Positions 25,944 through 35,144 of a stretch of 64,000 bases of DNA are shown here, piece after piece. The stretch comes from Candidatus Heimdallarchaeota archaeon LC_3 (GTDB taxonomy: Archaea > Asgardarchaeota > Heimdallarchaeia > Hodarchaeales > LC-3). The notes below the pieces were generated by a model. The model was not told the DNA's origin, did not search any database, and worked only from the letters and a program-made list of their open reading frames with translations. Made by a program: the position numbers and the translations under genes. The stretch spans positions 66,653 through 130,652 of the forward strand of contig MDVS01000006.1 in the NCBI GenBank assembly GCA_001940645.1. The letters run 5' to 3'. Position 1 is the stretch's first letter. Each line of letters begins with the position of its first letter.

Positions 25944-27857
25944 TTGGTTAATAACGCAAAAATAAAATTGAATGATCAGATGAAAATAGAAAATGATGCT
26001 TATTTGCGTTATTATTTATTTGCTGGAGTGAGAAATTTAATCTCAGATTATTTAAATAATAATAACAATGTAGATGAATTTCTTAATCTTTTAATTCAAG
26101 ATCTGCCATTAGAGTGTATTCAAGAAGCTGAAACTAACAAATTTAAATCACCCATCGTCTTTCCATTGCTCAATGAAAATTTGTTAGCTGAAATTGTGGA
26201 AAATGATCTTCTTGGGGAAGTATACAATCATTTCTTATCCAAAAAATGGAAAAGCGCTCAAGGTTATTATCTAACACCTTTTCATATAACAAAATGGATG
26301 ATAAATCATTCAAATATTTTGCAATCTGAGTTTATTATAAGCACTGTTTTAGATCCTAGTATCGGTACAGGACGCTTTTATCTCAGTTTATTCAAATTAT
26401 TAAAGGAAAGTAATAAATTAACTGAATTGAATATAGAAAATATTGTTGGATTTGATAATGATCCATTTTCAGTTTTCATCTGCCGTACCAATCTTTCATT
26501 ACAATATCTATTGTTAATGAATATTACAGAGTATTCGGATCAAAAAAAGATTGTTATAAAAATATCAAATTCAATAATTAACCAAGATTTTCTCAATCCA
26601 TCAATAATGAATCTTAATCGTTTTTTTCTGTCTTCTAATCATAACATTACGACTTTAGATAAGATTATTAACAAAATTCCTCCATTTAAAGATGGTATTA
26701 ATTACATCTTTTGTAATCCGCCATATAGCAAAATTCAATTGTCAGAAAAGCAACAAAAATTATTTCAAAAATCAATCTACGGTCATGTAAATGCATATGC
26801 TGTATTCTTACACTTAAGTATTGATATAACTTCTAGTGATGGGAAAATTTCATTTATAATGCCAGAATCATTTAAGTCAGGGTTATATTTTAAAAATTTG
26901 AGAAAATTCCTTCTATCTAGTACAAATTTTATTAAAATTGTTTTAATTAAGAATCGTACTGGTATTTTTGATAGTGTATTACAAGGGCTAGGGATTTTTC
27001 TCTTCCAAAAGCTGCATGAAGAAAATTTTAATAACGAAGTAAAAATTTTTCCCGTCAATACAAGCCAAGATTTATCTTCATCGAATATTAATAATTTTGT
27101 AGTTGAGAAAAAGAAAACCACTTATTTCCATGGCCAAGAAGTCTTTTTTGTATTTGGAAAATCTATAAAATCTTATCAAATATTTGAAAAAATTCAATCG
27201 AAATCAATTTCATTTCAAGATTATTTGGATGATATTTATGTTACTACTGGTCATATTGTGTGGAATCGCCTAAAAGAATTATTAAAAGATGAAAATATAG
27301 ATTCATTGACTAAGGATGATTATCCCTTAATATGGAGCGATAATTATGGGGCATATTCTTATGATCCAAAAGGAAAGATAATACGTAAGCGCTTTATCAC
27401 TTTGAATAACAAAATTTCGAAATTTCTTTTAAAAAAACCCGTTATATTAGTAAAAAGAGTAACTGCTAAAGAACAATCTCAACGAATTGTTGCAACACTT
27501 ACTCCTGAACATTTGTCAAATTATTTTGTAGAAAATCACAGTAATATTGTATCAAGTCAAACTTGGACTCTTACTGATAAGCTATGCATTTTAGGGTATA
27601 TGAATTCTTTAATTGCAAATTATTTATTTGCTCTTCTTAATGGTAACACGCAGGTTTCTGCTACAGAGCTGAGAGTATTATTTTTTCCAAAACTTACAGA
27701 AATGCAAAAGGTAGAACTTTCTTCTTTGGTAAAAAAACTTCTTCATAAGGATATTGACGTAAAAGAGAAAAAATTGTTTATATCTAAAATTAATTATTTT
27801 TTTTACGACTTTTTTGATTTAACCGAAAAAATCCAACATGAAATTTCTCTGAAATGA
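25944..27857 (+). CDS. N6-adenine DNA methyltransferase, orphan (type IIG/Eco57I-like)
   Basis: The 637-residue protein contains an adenine N6-methylase core: SAM-binding motif I as VLDPSIGTGRFYLSL (about 134-150), the acidic residue in VGFDNDPF, and catalytic motif IV NPPY in IFCNPPYSKI (about 257-265). A region of the Eco57I/N6_Mtase type (ISFIMPESFKSG) follows, and a C-terminal part of about 230 residues probably carries target recognition (including ELRVLFFPKL). It starts at TTG with GGAGG eight bases upstream. No nuclease motif is visible in it or in neighbours, so it is an orphan methylase or part of an incomplete restriction or defence system with the upstream membrane protein. Confidence 0.85.
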   Translation: MVNNAKIKLNDQMKIENDAYLRYYLFAGVRNLISDYLNNNNNVDEFLNLLIQDLPLECIQEAETNKFKSPIVFPLLNENLLAEIVENDLLGEVYNHFLSKKWKSAQGYYLTPFHITKWMINHSNILQSEFIISTVLDPSIGTGRFYLSLFKLLKESNKLTELNIENIVGFDNDPFSVFICRTNLSLQYLLLMNITEYSDQKKIVIKISNSIINQDFLNPSIMNLNRFFLSSNHNITTLDKIINKIPPFKDGINYIFCNPPYSKIQLSEKQQKLFQKSIYGHVNAYAVFLHLSIDITSSDGKISFIMPESFKSGLYFKNLRKFLLSSTNFIKIVLIKNRTGIFDSVLQGLGIFLFQKLHEENFNNEVKIFPVNTSQDLSSSNINNFVVEKKKTTYFHGQEVFFVFGKSIKSYQIFEKIQSKSISFQDYLDDIYVTTGHIVWNRLKELLKDENIDSLTKDDYPLIWSDNYGAYSYDPKGKIIRKRFITLNNKISKFLLKKPVILVKRVTAKEQSQRIVATLTPEHLSNYFVENHSNIVSSQTWTLTDKLCILGYMNSLIANYLFALLNGNTQVSATELRVLFFPKLTEMQKVELSSLVKKLLHKDIDVKEKKLFISKINYFFYDFFDLTEKIQHEISLK

Positions 27858-27914
27858 ATAAAAGAAAAGTAAAGAGCAATTCTTTTTGGTGTTGCATTCA
27901 GGAGAGGGACAATT

Positions 27915-27977
27915 TTGGGGATATTAGATGTAATTCTATCATTATTTGGAATAGTATTCATGGTTCATAAAATATAA
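27915..27977 (+). CDS. Possible 20-aa hydrophobic peptide
   Basis: TTG at 27915 lies seven bases after GGAGAGG and opens a frame encoding a hydrophobic peptide (ILDVILSLFGIVFMVHKI), long enough to span a membrane once. The frame stays open upstream for about 14 further codons without a standard start, so it could be a relic of a larger membrane protein. The rest of the gap 27858-28112 holds only promoter-like AT-rich sequence. Confidence 0.25.
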   Translation: MGILDVILSLFGIVFMVHKI

Positions 27978-28112
27978 TGGAATTGATTTTAAAATTAAAG
28001 AAAGAATTTAACCTTAGCCAGTTATTTAATTACTTCTTTTATAGCTTATTTATAATTCTTATCTTTATTAGACCAATTTTTTATTTATTAAAAAGATTAA
28101 GAGGATTTTTTA

Positions 28113-29351
28113 ATGTCTAAACTTGTTGAATGTGTTCCAAATATAAGTGACGGTCAAAACCAAGAAGTAATTCAAGCTGTTTTGGATGCTATGACAGCTA
28201 TACCTGGAGTAACATTACTCGATCATGAATCAGATAAGGATCATAATCGATCAGTAATAACCATTATCGGAAAACCAGATGCTGTGTCTAATGGTGCTTT
28301 TGAGTGTATAAAAAAAGCTTCTGAATTAATTGACTTAACCAAGCATAAAGGCGAACATCCAAGGATGGGAGCTACAGATGTATGTCCTTTTATTCCTATC
28401 AAGGATGTTACTATGGAAGAATGTGTTGAATTGGCTAAAGCACTAGCAAAAAAAGTAGCTGAAGAACTTAAAATACCAGTTTACCTTTATGAGGAAGCTG
28501 CAACAAGACCAAATAGACAAAATTTAGCTGTAGTAAGAAAAGGACAATTTGAGGGAATTAGAGATGAAATTAAAACTAATCCAGATAGAAAACCAGATTT
28601 TGGGCCAAATGATGTTCATCCCACAGCAGGAATCATGGCCATAGGAGCTCGAATGATTTTAATTGCCTTTAATGTCAATTTGGATTCATCTGATGTTACT
28701 TACGCTAAAACTATTGGCAAAGCGATTAGATTTAAAGATGGCGGATTTCGATACACAAAAGCAATGGGTTTTGCTCTTAAAGAGCGCAATATTTCACAAG
28801 TTAGTATGAATATGGTTAACTATGTTGGAACTCCACTTTATAGAACCTTTGAATTTGTCAAGAATGAAGCAATGCATTTTGGAATTTCAGTTATAGGTAG
28901 TGAAATTGTTGGTTTAACACCCTTAAAGGCTTTAAGCGATGCTGTTGAACATGCATTTAGAGTTCCAGAAATCACAGATGAGATGATTGACTGGGATGAT
29001 AAAAACAACTCCCTAGAGTTTACAATTGAAGTTGCAAAATTTTCTTCTGAATTAGGTAATCAAATAATAAATGCACTTTCTGAAAATACTGGTGGTTTTA
29101 AAGGTGTTAAAGCTAATGTTAGTAACAAAACATTAACCATTAAGGTAGATGATGCAAAATCTACTCCTATGCATAGATTATTTTATACTACACTCTCTGA
29201 AACTGAACATTTTGGCACAACAATTACTAAAATGAGTTTTGAGAAAATCCCAATACATGTATTAGTAACTGCTGCTGTGTTCTATTTAAGAATAGAAAAT
29301 TTTGATATAGGTCAAATATTAGAAGTAAAACTTAGGGAAAAGGTTCAATAA
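28113..29351 (+). CDS. Glutamate formiminotransferase with a C-terminal extension
   Basis: Residues 1-300 of 412 are the formiminotransferase fold: VECVPNISDGQN at the start, the catalytic-His region HKGEHPRMGATDVCPF and the folate-site motif YEEAATRPNR. The enzyme moves a formimino group between formiminoglutamate (from histidine breakdown) and tetrahydrofolate. The last about 105 residues (from NNSLEFTIEVAKFSSE) are beyond the usual length, and I do not recognise them; they contain two beta-alpha units and could be a regulatory or partner-binding domain. The cyclodeaminase gene follows 18 bases later. Confidence 0.88.
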   Translation: MSKLVECVPNISDGQNQEVIQAVLDAMTAIPGVTLLDHESDKDHNRSVITIIGKPDAVSNGAFECIKKASELIDLTKHKGEHPRMGATDVCPFIPIKDVTMEECVELAKALAKKVAEELKIPVYLYEEAATRPNRQNLAVVRKGQFEGIRDEIKTNPDRKPDFGPNDVHPTAGIMAIGARMILIAFNVNLDSSDVTYAKTIGKAIRFKDGGFRYTKAMGFALKERNISQVSMNMVNYVGTPLYRTFEFVKNEAMHFGISVIGSEIVGLTPLKALSDAVEHAFRVPEITDEMIDWDDKNNSLEFTIEVAKFSSELGNQIINALSENTGGFKGVKANVSNKTLTIKVDDAKSTPMHRLFYTTLSETEHFGTTITKMSFEKIPIHVLVTAAVFYLRIENFDIGQILEVKLREKVQ

Positions 29352-29369
29352 AAATATGAGGTATAAACA

Positions 29370-29996
29370 ATGTTGATTGATAAATCAGTAATCGAGTTTT
29401 TGAATGAAACCGCATCTGATAGCCCAGCTCCAGGTGGAGGAAGTGTTGCCGCACTAGCAGGATCACTTGCTGCATCTTTAGGTGTTATGGTTTGTAATTT
29501 GACTTTAGGTAAAGAAAAGTACAGTGATGTGGAAGATGAAATTAAGGAAATAAGTTCTAAATTACAGGTCAATATGAAAAGATTGAATGAACTTATTGAT
29601 GAAGATGCTAATGCCTTTAATGACGTAATGGAGGCTTTTAAAATGCCAAAAGATTCTGAGGAGCAAAAAACCATTCGTTCTGATGCTATCCAAAAAGGAT
29701 ATAAAAAAGCAATTTCTGTACCAATAGAAACTGCACGATACTCTCTTGAATGTTTAGGTTTTATTAATACTCTTGTGAAAAAGGGTAATCAGAATGCGAT
29801 TACGGATGCTGGAACAGGAGCACTGATGGCGTTATCAGGCGTAAGAGGAGCTATTTACAATATAAAAATAAATTTAACCTCAATTAAAGATCAAGACTAT
29901 GTTAAAAACATTAAAAATGAAGTTAATAATATTGATAACTCTGCTTTGGAATTCTACAGAAAAATAAATTCAGAAGTTGAGGAAGTATTCGAATAA
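29370..29996 (+). CDS. Formimidoyl-THF cyclodeaminase / methenyl-THF cyclohydrolase family
   Basis: The 208-residue all-helical protein has the family's N-terminal signature SPAPGGGSVAALAG (about 18-31), SLGVMVCNLTLGKEKY and the helix containing DEDANAFNDVMEAF. Members convert formimino-THF to methenyl-THF and ammonia, or hydrolyse methenyl-THF. Coupling to the formiminotransferase 18 bases upstream (in mammals the two are fused) favours the cyclodeaminase role. GAGGT lies seven bases before the ATG. Confidence 0.9.
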   Translation: MLIDKSVIEFLNETASDSPAPGGGSVAALAGSLAASLGVMVCNLTLGKEKYSDVEDEIKEISSKLQVNMKRLNELIDEDANAFNDVMEAFKMPKDSEEQKTIRSDAIQKGYKKAISVPIETARYSLECLGFINTLVKKGNQNAITDAGTGALMALSGVRGAIYNIKINLTSIKDQDYVKNIKNEVNNIDNSALEFYRKINSEVEEVFE

Positions 29997-30007
29997 TTAT
30001 AATTTTA

Positions 30008-30538
30008 TTATAATGGACTAAATAACTGGTCTTCGGGTAGACCAATTTCTTCAACAGACACACTTTTCTTACTTTTATGTGGAGACCAACATCTCCCACA
30101 TAAAAATATTCTCTTAGGTTTTATTAGTGGATCTAAGCTTCTTCCTTTTCCACCAGGAATTATCCATATCCCTTCCCAGTTAGCCCTTAGATTTCGACAT
30201 TTAATACAGAAAACTGCTCTAGTTAATTTTTTTTCTGGTGTATCCAAATCCCATCCTATCTCCAAACCACGATCTTCACTGTATATTGCTACAGTTCTTA
30301 GTCGTTTATTTCTTACAATTTGATATTCTTCCTTTTTTTTATTGTTCTGTTCTTCAGCTGGAGGTCCATGAGCTTTTTTGGTAAAAAATTTTTGTGGAAT
30401 CCTTCTTTCATTATGTCCTTTAGTAAGATTCTCTCTTTTCACATTTTTTGATATAAATGGAGTACATTTCTTACAAATTTTGTTTCTTTCAAGAACTGTT
30501 CCACATTCAACGCAAAATTTAAGATTAGAAATATTCAT
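30008..30538 (-). CDS. Zinc-ribbon protein of unknown function
   Basis: This encodes 176 residues from ATG 30538; an upstream in-frame GTG at 30556 is possible. An N-terminal treble-clef-like zinc ribbon (CVECGTVLERNKICKKC) is followed by a lysine-rich linker and a second two-CxxC module (AVFCIKCRNLRANWEGIW, then FLCGRCW). The second module includes P-G-G-K-G-R, typical of nucleic-acid-binding ribbons. I do not recognise the family; an RNA- or ribosome-associated role is a guess. It converges with the cyclodeaminase gene. Confidence 0.65.
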   Translation of the reverse strand: MNISNLKFCVECGTVLERNKICKKCTPFISKNVKRENLTKGHNERRIPQKFFTKKAHGPPAEEQNNKKKEEYQIVRNKRLRTVAIYSEDRGLEIGWDLDTPEKKLTRAVFCIKCRNLRANWEGIWIIPGGKGRSLDPLIKPKRIFLCGRCWSPHKSKKSVSVEEIGLPEDQLFSPL

Positions 30539-30617
30539 TACCAACTTGATCTTCACAATTCTGATAAATAAAAGAGTAAAGAGACCTAATTAATACTATT
30601 GGTTGCTTGAAAATTTT

Positions 30618-31649
30618 CTATTTTGAAGAATATTCAACGTTCTTTCTTTCTATTTCTTCTCTTTTATCATCTTGACCCATTGATGATGAATTATTATTAG
30701 ATTTTTTATTCACCAAGGTTACTCCAGATAAAATGAGTATCAGTGAAATCGAATGAATTACTATATCTATCTTTTCACCTAAAAATAGTCCAGAAAGAAC
30801 AATTCCAATTAAAGGAATAAAATTAACAAATATCACTGCTCTATTAGCATCTAATCTATTTACTCCTTCAACATAAGTTAAATATGCAAAAATTGTTGAA
30901 AGAAATGCAAGATATAATATTCCAAACCAAACCCAAGGAGAAATATCAAAGTAAGGATTAATTGATAAAAATTCTGGGCTAATTAGATAGTTGACTGGAA
31001 TTAAAGTAATCAATCCTAATACAGAAACCCAAGTAACGATAGTTAAAGAACTTGGTTTGGATTGGTTATTTTGATATTTCAGCATCATTTGTTTAAGAAT
31101 TACTGTGTATGAAGCATAAGCTACTGCTGCCATTAGCACAAGTCCATTTCCTAATAATCTAGTAGGCATTTCTTCATTTTCCAAAAAGAAGGAAACTAAA
31201 AATACCCCAAAAAATCCTAAGAAAACTCCAAAGACTTTTCGCAAGGTCAATTTATACTTAAAGAAAATTGTTGTAATTAACAGTACCCAAATAGGGGATG
31301 TTGAGATTACCAAACTCGAATCTGAACCTGTAGTGTTTTTAACGCCATATAGGTATCCAAATTGGTAAATAGTGACAGAAATAAACCCCATTATTAATAA
31401 TTCTTTCCAATGTCTTTTTAAAAAATCAATATGAAAGGATTTTTCCCTTAACCGTAAAACAATTAAAAAAACAGGTACTACAATATAATATCTTATAGTG
31501 GCTATAATTAAAGGAGGAGTTGAAGCTACATTCTCTTCGGTAAATAAGGATCTTCCTAGAGGCCAGGTACTACCCCATATTATTACTGTTACTGCCATAA
31601 GTACGTATGCTGAAAAATCTGATTGGTTTCTTTGGACTAAAGTGCTCAT
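30618..31649 (-). CDS. DMT-superfamily (EamA) transporter
   Basis: This encodes 343 residues with ten hydrophobic helices in two EamA repeats. Helix 1 carries IIWGSTWPLGRSL, a common EamA opening, and repeat 1 ends in GVFLGFFGVFLVSFF. The C-terminus is a polar tail with an Asn/Ser run and acidic/basic residues. It is a second, distinct family member from the one at 15597. The substrate is unknown. Confidence 0.85.
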   Translation of the reverse strand: MSTLVQRNQSDFSAYVLMAVTVIIWGSTWPLGRSLFTEENVASTPPLIIATIRYYIVVPVFLIVLRLREKSFHIDFLKRHWKELLIMGFISVTIYQFGYLYGVKNTTGSDSSLVISTSPIWVLLITTIFFKYKLTLRKVFGVFLGFFGVFLVSFFLENEEMPTRLLGNGLVLMAAVAYASYTVILKQMMLKYQNNQSKPSSLTIVTWVSVLGLITLIPVNYLISPEFLSINPYFDISPWVWFGILYLAFLSTIFAYLTYVEGVNRLDANRAVIFVNFIPLIGIVLSGLFLGEKIDIVIHSISLILILSGVTLVNKKSNNNSSSMGQDDKREEIERKNVEYSSK

Positions 31650-32027
31650 TTTTACTAACTCAAGGTCACATATGTATTAATTAGTAGTCTGCTACAAGAT
31701 AATGATTATTTCAGAGAATAAAAAAACAAAATTTTTCTTTTTCCTTTCTATGAAAAACTTTCAATATTATTTCATTAGTTTTATCTTATTTAGCATGACA
31801 ATTCAAATAAAAACGTATTAAACTTATAAAATTAATGCCGAAAAATAGTCAAGTAATTTTTTTTAAAAGATTGAAGAGCAATAAGGTATTTTTTGACTCT
31901 AAAACTTATCTTTGAGCTGATATTGAAATTTTCTTTACTTATAATGTTACCTTGAAATCCTTGATTATCAGTATATATGAATTTATAGTACCGAATTGTT
32001 TATCAAATAATAAAAGAAGAATAATCT
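31650..32027. other. Intergenic region without a convincing gene
   Basis: This 378-base gap separates the DMT transporter from the tandem RHH-like genes and should hold both promoters. A 23-codon frame (31750-31821) would encode a hydrophobic peptide beginning MKNFQYYF, but there is no ribosome site and I do not call it a gene. No repeats or stem-loops stand out. Confidence 0.3.
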
Positions 32028-32465
32028 ATGTCTGAAGAACCTAATGAAAAATTAAATTTAGATATTGATGCTGAAATAGTTGGAAAAATTGAAATATTAG
32101 TTGAAAAGGGATTATATGACAACACAACGGATTTTTTTGAAAATGCTATAGAAAAACAATTATCTATTCATAAAGCGACTTTTGAGAAATATGAAAAAAA
32201 AACAACAACAGTATTTGGAATTCTAAATTATTCAGCAGAGGGACTTAAAAAATATGCCCAAAAACAACATAAGTTGGAAATAAAGGTGATAGGATCACTA
32301 CGATTTGGAAAAGATGTTACCCCTGAGTTAGTTGAAGCCAGCATTTCCAAAATATTTTTGGCAGGACGATTAAGTGCACCGGATGATGTAATCCCATATC
32401 TCAATAAGAAAAGACATACATTTTTGGGAAAACCTTATTCAAAATTTAAGAAATTAAAAGATTAG
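32028..32465 (+). CDS. Two-domain RHH-like protein, tandem paralogue 1
   Basis: This encodes 145 residues. The N-terminal about 45 residues (LNLDIDAEIVGKIEIL, then a helix ending AIEKQLSIH) look like a ribbon-helix-helix DNA-binding unit. The C-terminal part contains KVIGSLRFGKDVTPELVEAS and IFLAGRLSAPDDVIPYL. The gene at 32503 repeats the same layout with the shared blocks F-G-I-L, V-T/I-T-P-E-L-V-E and L-A-G. I do not recognise the C-terminal domain. It may be an autoregulated DNA-binding pair. Confidence 0.65.
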   Translation: MSEEPNEKLNLDIDAEIVGKIEILVEKGLYDNTTDFFENAIEKQLSIHKATFEKYEKKTTTVFGILNYSAEGLKKYAQKQHKLEIKVIGSLRFGKDVTPELVEASISKIFLAGRLSAPDDVIPYLNKKRHTFLGKPYSKFKKLKD

Positions 32466-32502
32466 AACTAATCAAAATATTGTTGAAATCAAAGGTCGAA
32501 AA

Positions 32503-32937
32503 ATGGCTGATAATAAAATTAAAACTTCTTTAGAATTTTCTACTGAAATACTAGGAAAAATTGAAATACTTTGTGAAGAAGAGTTATATTTGGATCCGAA
32601 AGCATTTATTGAGAAAGCAATTCAAAATGAGCTATCTCTTCATGATACAACGATTAAATCAATTATTAAAGAATATGCTAGCAGGTTTGGAATTTTGCAT
32701 CTGAATGCTAAAGATTTAGAGACATATATAGCAAAAGGTCAAAAAGTAAAATTTAAATTTGTTGGTTTGTTGAGTTTTGCGTCAGATATTACACCTGAAT
32801 TAGTGGAAAAAGCAATAGATAAAATAAATCTTGCAGGAGCTTTAAAAGCAAATGAAAATTTGCTACCTTTTTTACAAGAAAAACGATATTCATTATTAAG
32901 GAATCGCAAGTATTCTAGTAAAATGTTAAAAGAGTAA
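32503..32937 (+). CDS. Two-domain RHH-like protein, tandem paralogue 2
   Basis: This encodes 144 residues and follows its paralogue by 37 bases. The order is the same: an RHH-like N-terminus (SLEFSTEILGKIEILCEEE, then KAIQNELSLH), a middle SRFGILHLNAKDLE, and FVGLLSFASDITPELVEKA with INLAGALKANENLLPFL. The two copies are clearly homologous over their whole length but quite diverged, so the duplication is not recent. They may form a heterodimer. Confidence 0.65.
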   Translation: MADNKIKTSLEFSTEILGKIEILCEEELYLDPKAFIEKAIQNELSLHDTTIKSIIKEYASRFGILHLNAKDLETYIAKGQKVKFKFVGLLSFASDITPELVEKAIDKINLAGALKANENLLPFLQEKRYSLLRNRKYSSKMLKE

Positions 32938-33020
32938 TATAAACAAATTTTTTTGTAATAGTTCTAAATTAAGCTGTATGTGATTCAAAAGTCGATGAAA
33001 AATAGAGAATAGCTTGAAAA

Positions 33021-34133
33021 TTAAAATCCGATAATCAACATTAGAAATGGTAAAAATATTATCATACTCACTTCTTCGTTGGTTATTTCTTCCTTTTCAG
33101 TTAGTTTAAAATAAACAAACGTTGATAAAAGAAAAAATATAATTATAAAGGTATTCCAAATAATAAACCAGCTAGATAAAAAGAACTGTTTTAATAATAC
33201 ATTAAAATAAAACGAAATCATAATCATCAGAATTACTAAAATATTCAATTGTAATTGTGTTTCAGACTCTAATTTTTGTATGATTTTCGTGTGAAATAAG
33301 AAAAAAATCGTAAAAATTATAATAATTATTAAATTTTCCATATATGGAATAATTATTTCAGAATGTAAAATTATAGAGTCAATAATTCTTACAGAAACAT
33401 TTTTCTGGCTCAAAAAAAGATAGAAAATCCAATAAATTATCATTCTATATCTTTTATTCATTTCTTCGAATTTCAATAAATTTCGTTTATTTATTAGCAG
33501 TAAAAATGCCAATATTGTACATATTATGATTGAAGACGTGAATAAGTGAGAATTATTGTCTAAGATACTTAGAAATATCTCTAAAATTATTATAATTAAG
33601 AACAGGCCATTTAAAGATGATTCCACAAAGCTATCATTAATTGTATAATATTTTTTCACTAAAAATATGAATAAAAAGTAAAAAGATGAAAATCCAGCAA
33701 TTAATAGGAGGAAATTAATCTTCAATATTATTATATTCGAAAGAATTGTTTGAATCGTAATAATAACAATATCCGAAATCCATTGAGGAAACAAGATCAT
33801 ATTAGAAGGCAAAATTGGCAATAAATCATTTTGTGAGAATCCAAATATAGTTTGTAATTCCTCAGAAATAATTATAAGGAATATAATCATTCCTAAGATT
33901 AAACTGATATTTAATATCGTTTTATTTACAATTTTTAGTTTATAAATGATAAACAAAACCAAAAATATCATGGAAGTTGATTTAATGATAACTATAATTA
34001 TTAAAAGCTCAATCAATGCAGAATTTTGAAAGATATATAAGACTTCACCAGAAATGATTATAAATAAGATTACAATAATAAATACAGTCATTAAATTTTT
34101 AAAAAACGTTGTTTTATTCGTTAATGTAATCAA
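33021..34133 (-). CDS. Polytopic membrane protein of unknown function
   Basis: The 370-residue protein is extremely hydrophobic and Ile-rich, with about ten to eleven helices throughout and few charged loops (SETQ around residue 295, KEEITNEEV near 350). No transporter, antiporter or enzyme motif is visible. The promoter lies in the 286-base gap to the small GTPase gene, which is divergent. I cannot name a family. Confidence 0.6.
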   Translation of the reverse strand: MITLTNKTTFFKNLMTVFIIVILFIIISGEVLYIFQNSALIELLIIIVIIKSTSMIFLVLFIIYKLKIVNKTILNISLILGMIIFLIIISEELQTIFGFSQNDLLPILPSNMILFPQWISDIVIITIQTILSNIIILKINFLLLIAGFSSFYFLFIFLVKKYYTINDSFVESSLNGLFLIIIILEIFLSILDNNSHLFTSSIIICTILAFLLLINKRNLLKFEEMNKRYRMIIYWIFYLFLSQKNVSVRIIDSIILHSEIIIPYMENLIIIIIFTIFFLFHTKIIQKLESETQLQLNILVILMIMISFYFNVLLKQFFLSSWFIIWNTFIIIFFLLSTFVYFKLTEKEEITNEEVSMIIFLPFLMLIIGF

Positions 34134-34419
34134 AAATCTTCTTCTCGATAATATAAATTCTTTATTGAGTAAAATGATCTTATCTTGAAAAATCTATAAA
34201 AATAAATTATAATTTTTTATCCTATTGTTTTCTTAATATTATTAGAGTATCATAAATACCTTAAAAATTGATAATTTATATCAACCCACTATAAGAAATC
34301 ATAATATATATAAAAGGTTAAATGGACATTCAACAGCTTATTCCTCAATAACTAGAATTATTAATTCCAATAATAATTAATCGAATTTTTATATCTCAAA
34401 TCCAAAATTGTGAATCATT

Positions 34420-34971
34420 TTGAGTTCTGTACATGCCAAGGTGGTCTTATTAGGAGATGGAGGAGTAGGTAAGACTGCTAGCATATATAGATTCATCGAG
34501 AATAAATTTAAGTCTGATTATGTGGCTACAGTAGGATTTACGATATTGAATAAATCAGTTACGGCTAAAAATACTTCGGTAAATTTACAACTTTGGGATA
34601 TGGGGGGCCAGAAACATTTTCGAAAATTAAGATCAAATTTTTACAAAGGAACCTATGCTGCTCTTCTTGTTTTTGATGTTACTAATTTAGATTCATTTAA
34701 CAATCTAGAATCTTGGATTACAGAAGCAGTTGAAAACATTGGACATGATATACCATTTATTTTAGTTGGAAACAAAGCTGATCTTGAGTTACATAGAATA
34801 GTTAACAAAAAAATGATAATAAAAAGAGTTGCAAATGAACGTCGGATTGTTGCATTTTTTGAAACCAGTGCTTTAACTGGTGCTGGTATCAATGAAGCTT
34901 ACGAAAAATTAGCTTTAAAAGTTGAAGAAATAGTCTTAGAACGTGAGGAAAACAGGTTTCAAAGAAATTAA
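34420..34971 (+). CDS. Ras-superfamily small GTPase with an Arf-like switch II
   Basis: This 183-residue single-domain GTPase has G1 GDGGVGKT, switch I Thr in YVATVGFTI, G3 WDMGGQ (the Arf form W-D-x-G-G-Q), G4 NKAD and G5 ETSAL. It has no N-terminal myristoylation site, no C-terminal prenylation cysteine and ends in charged residues, so membrane attachment, if any, must be indirect. The start is a TTG at 34420. Such GTPases are abundant in Asgard archaea. The target pathway is unknown. Confidence 0.93.
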   Translation: MSSVHAKVVLLGDGGVGKTASIYRFIENKFKSDYVATVGFTILNKSVTAKNTSVNLQLWDMGGQKHFRKLRSNFYKGTYAALLVFDVTNLDSFNNLESWITEAVENIGHDIPFILVGNKADLELHRIVNKKMIIKRVANERRIVAFFETSALTGAGINEAYEKLALKVEEIVLEREENRFQRN

Positions 34972-35144
34972 TAGCAATTAATTTATAATCCATTTCTTTT
35001 GTTAGAAATATAAGGCCTTTTTTCTACATATTTACCTCATATTTTCTATGTATTATCAGAAGAATATCTCTGATTATTTATGTCGGGATTTTCAATAACT
35101 CAAATTCAATCAAATATTAATGAAAATGATTGTAGGTTATTGAA

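Noticed and set aside
33021..34133. Antiporter-like subunit for the hydrogenase-like operon
   Set aside because: No NuoL/M/N or Mrp motif (Lys/Glu in the middle of helices) is visible, and the gene is 3 kb away behind plus-strand GTPase genes.
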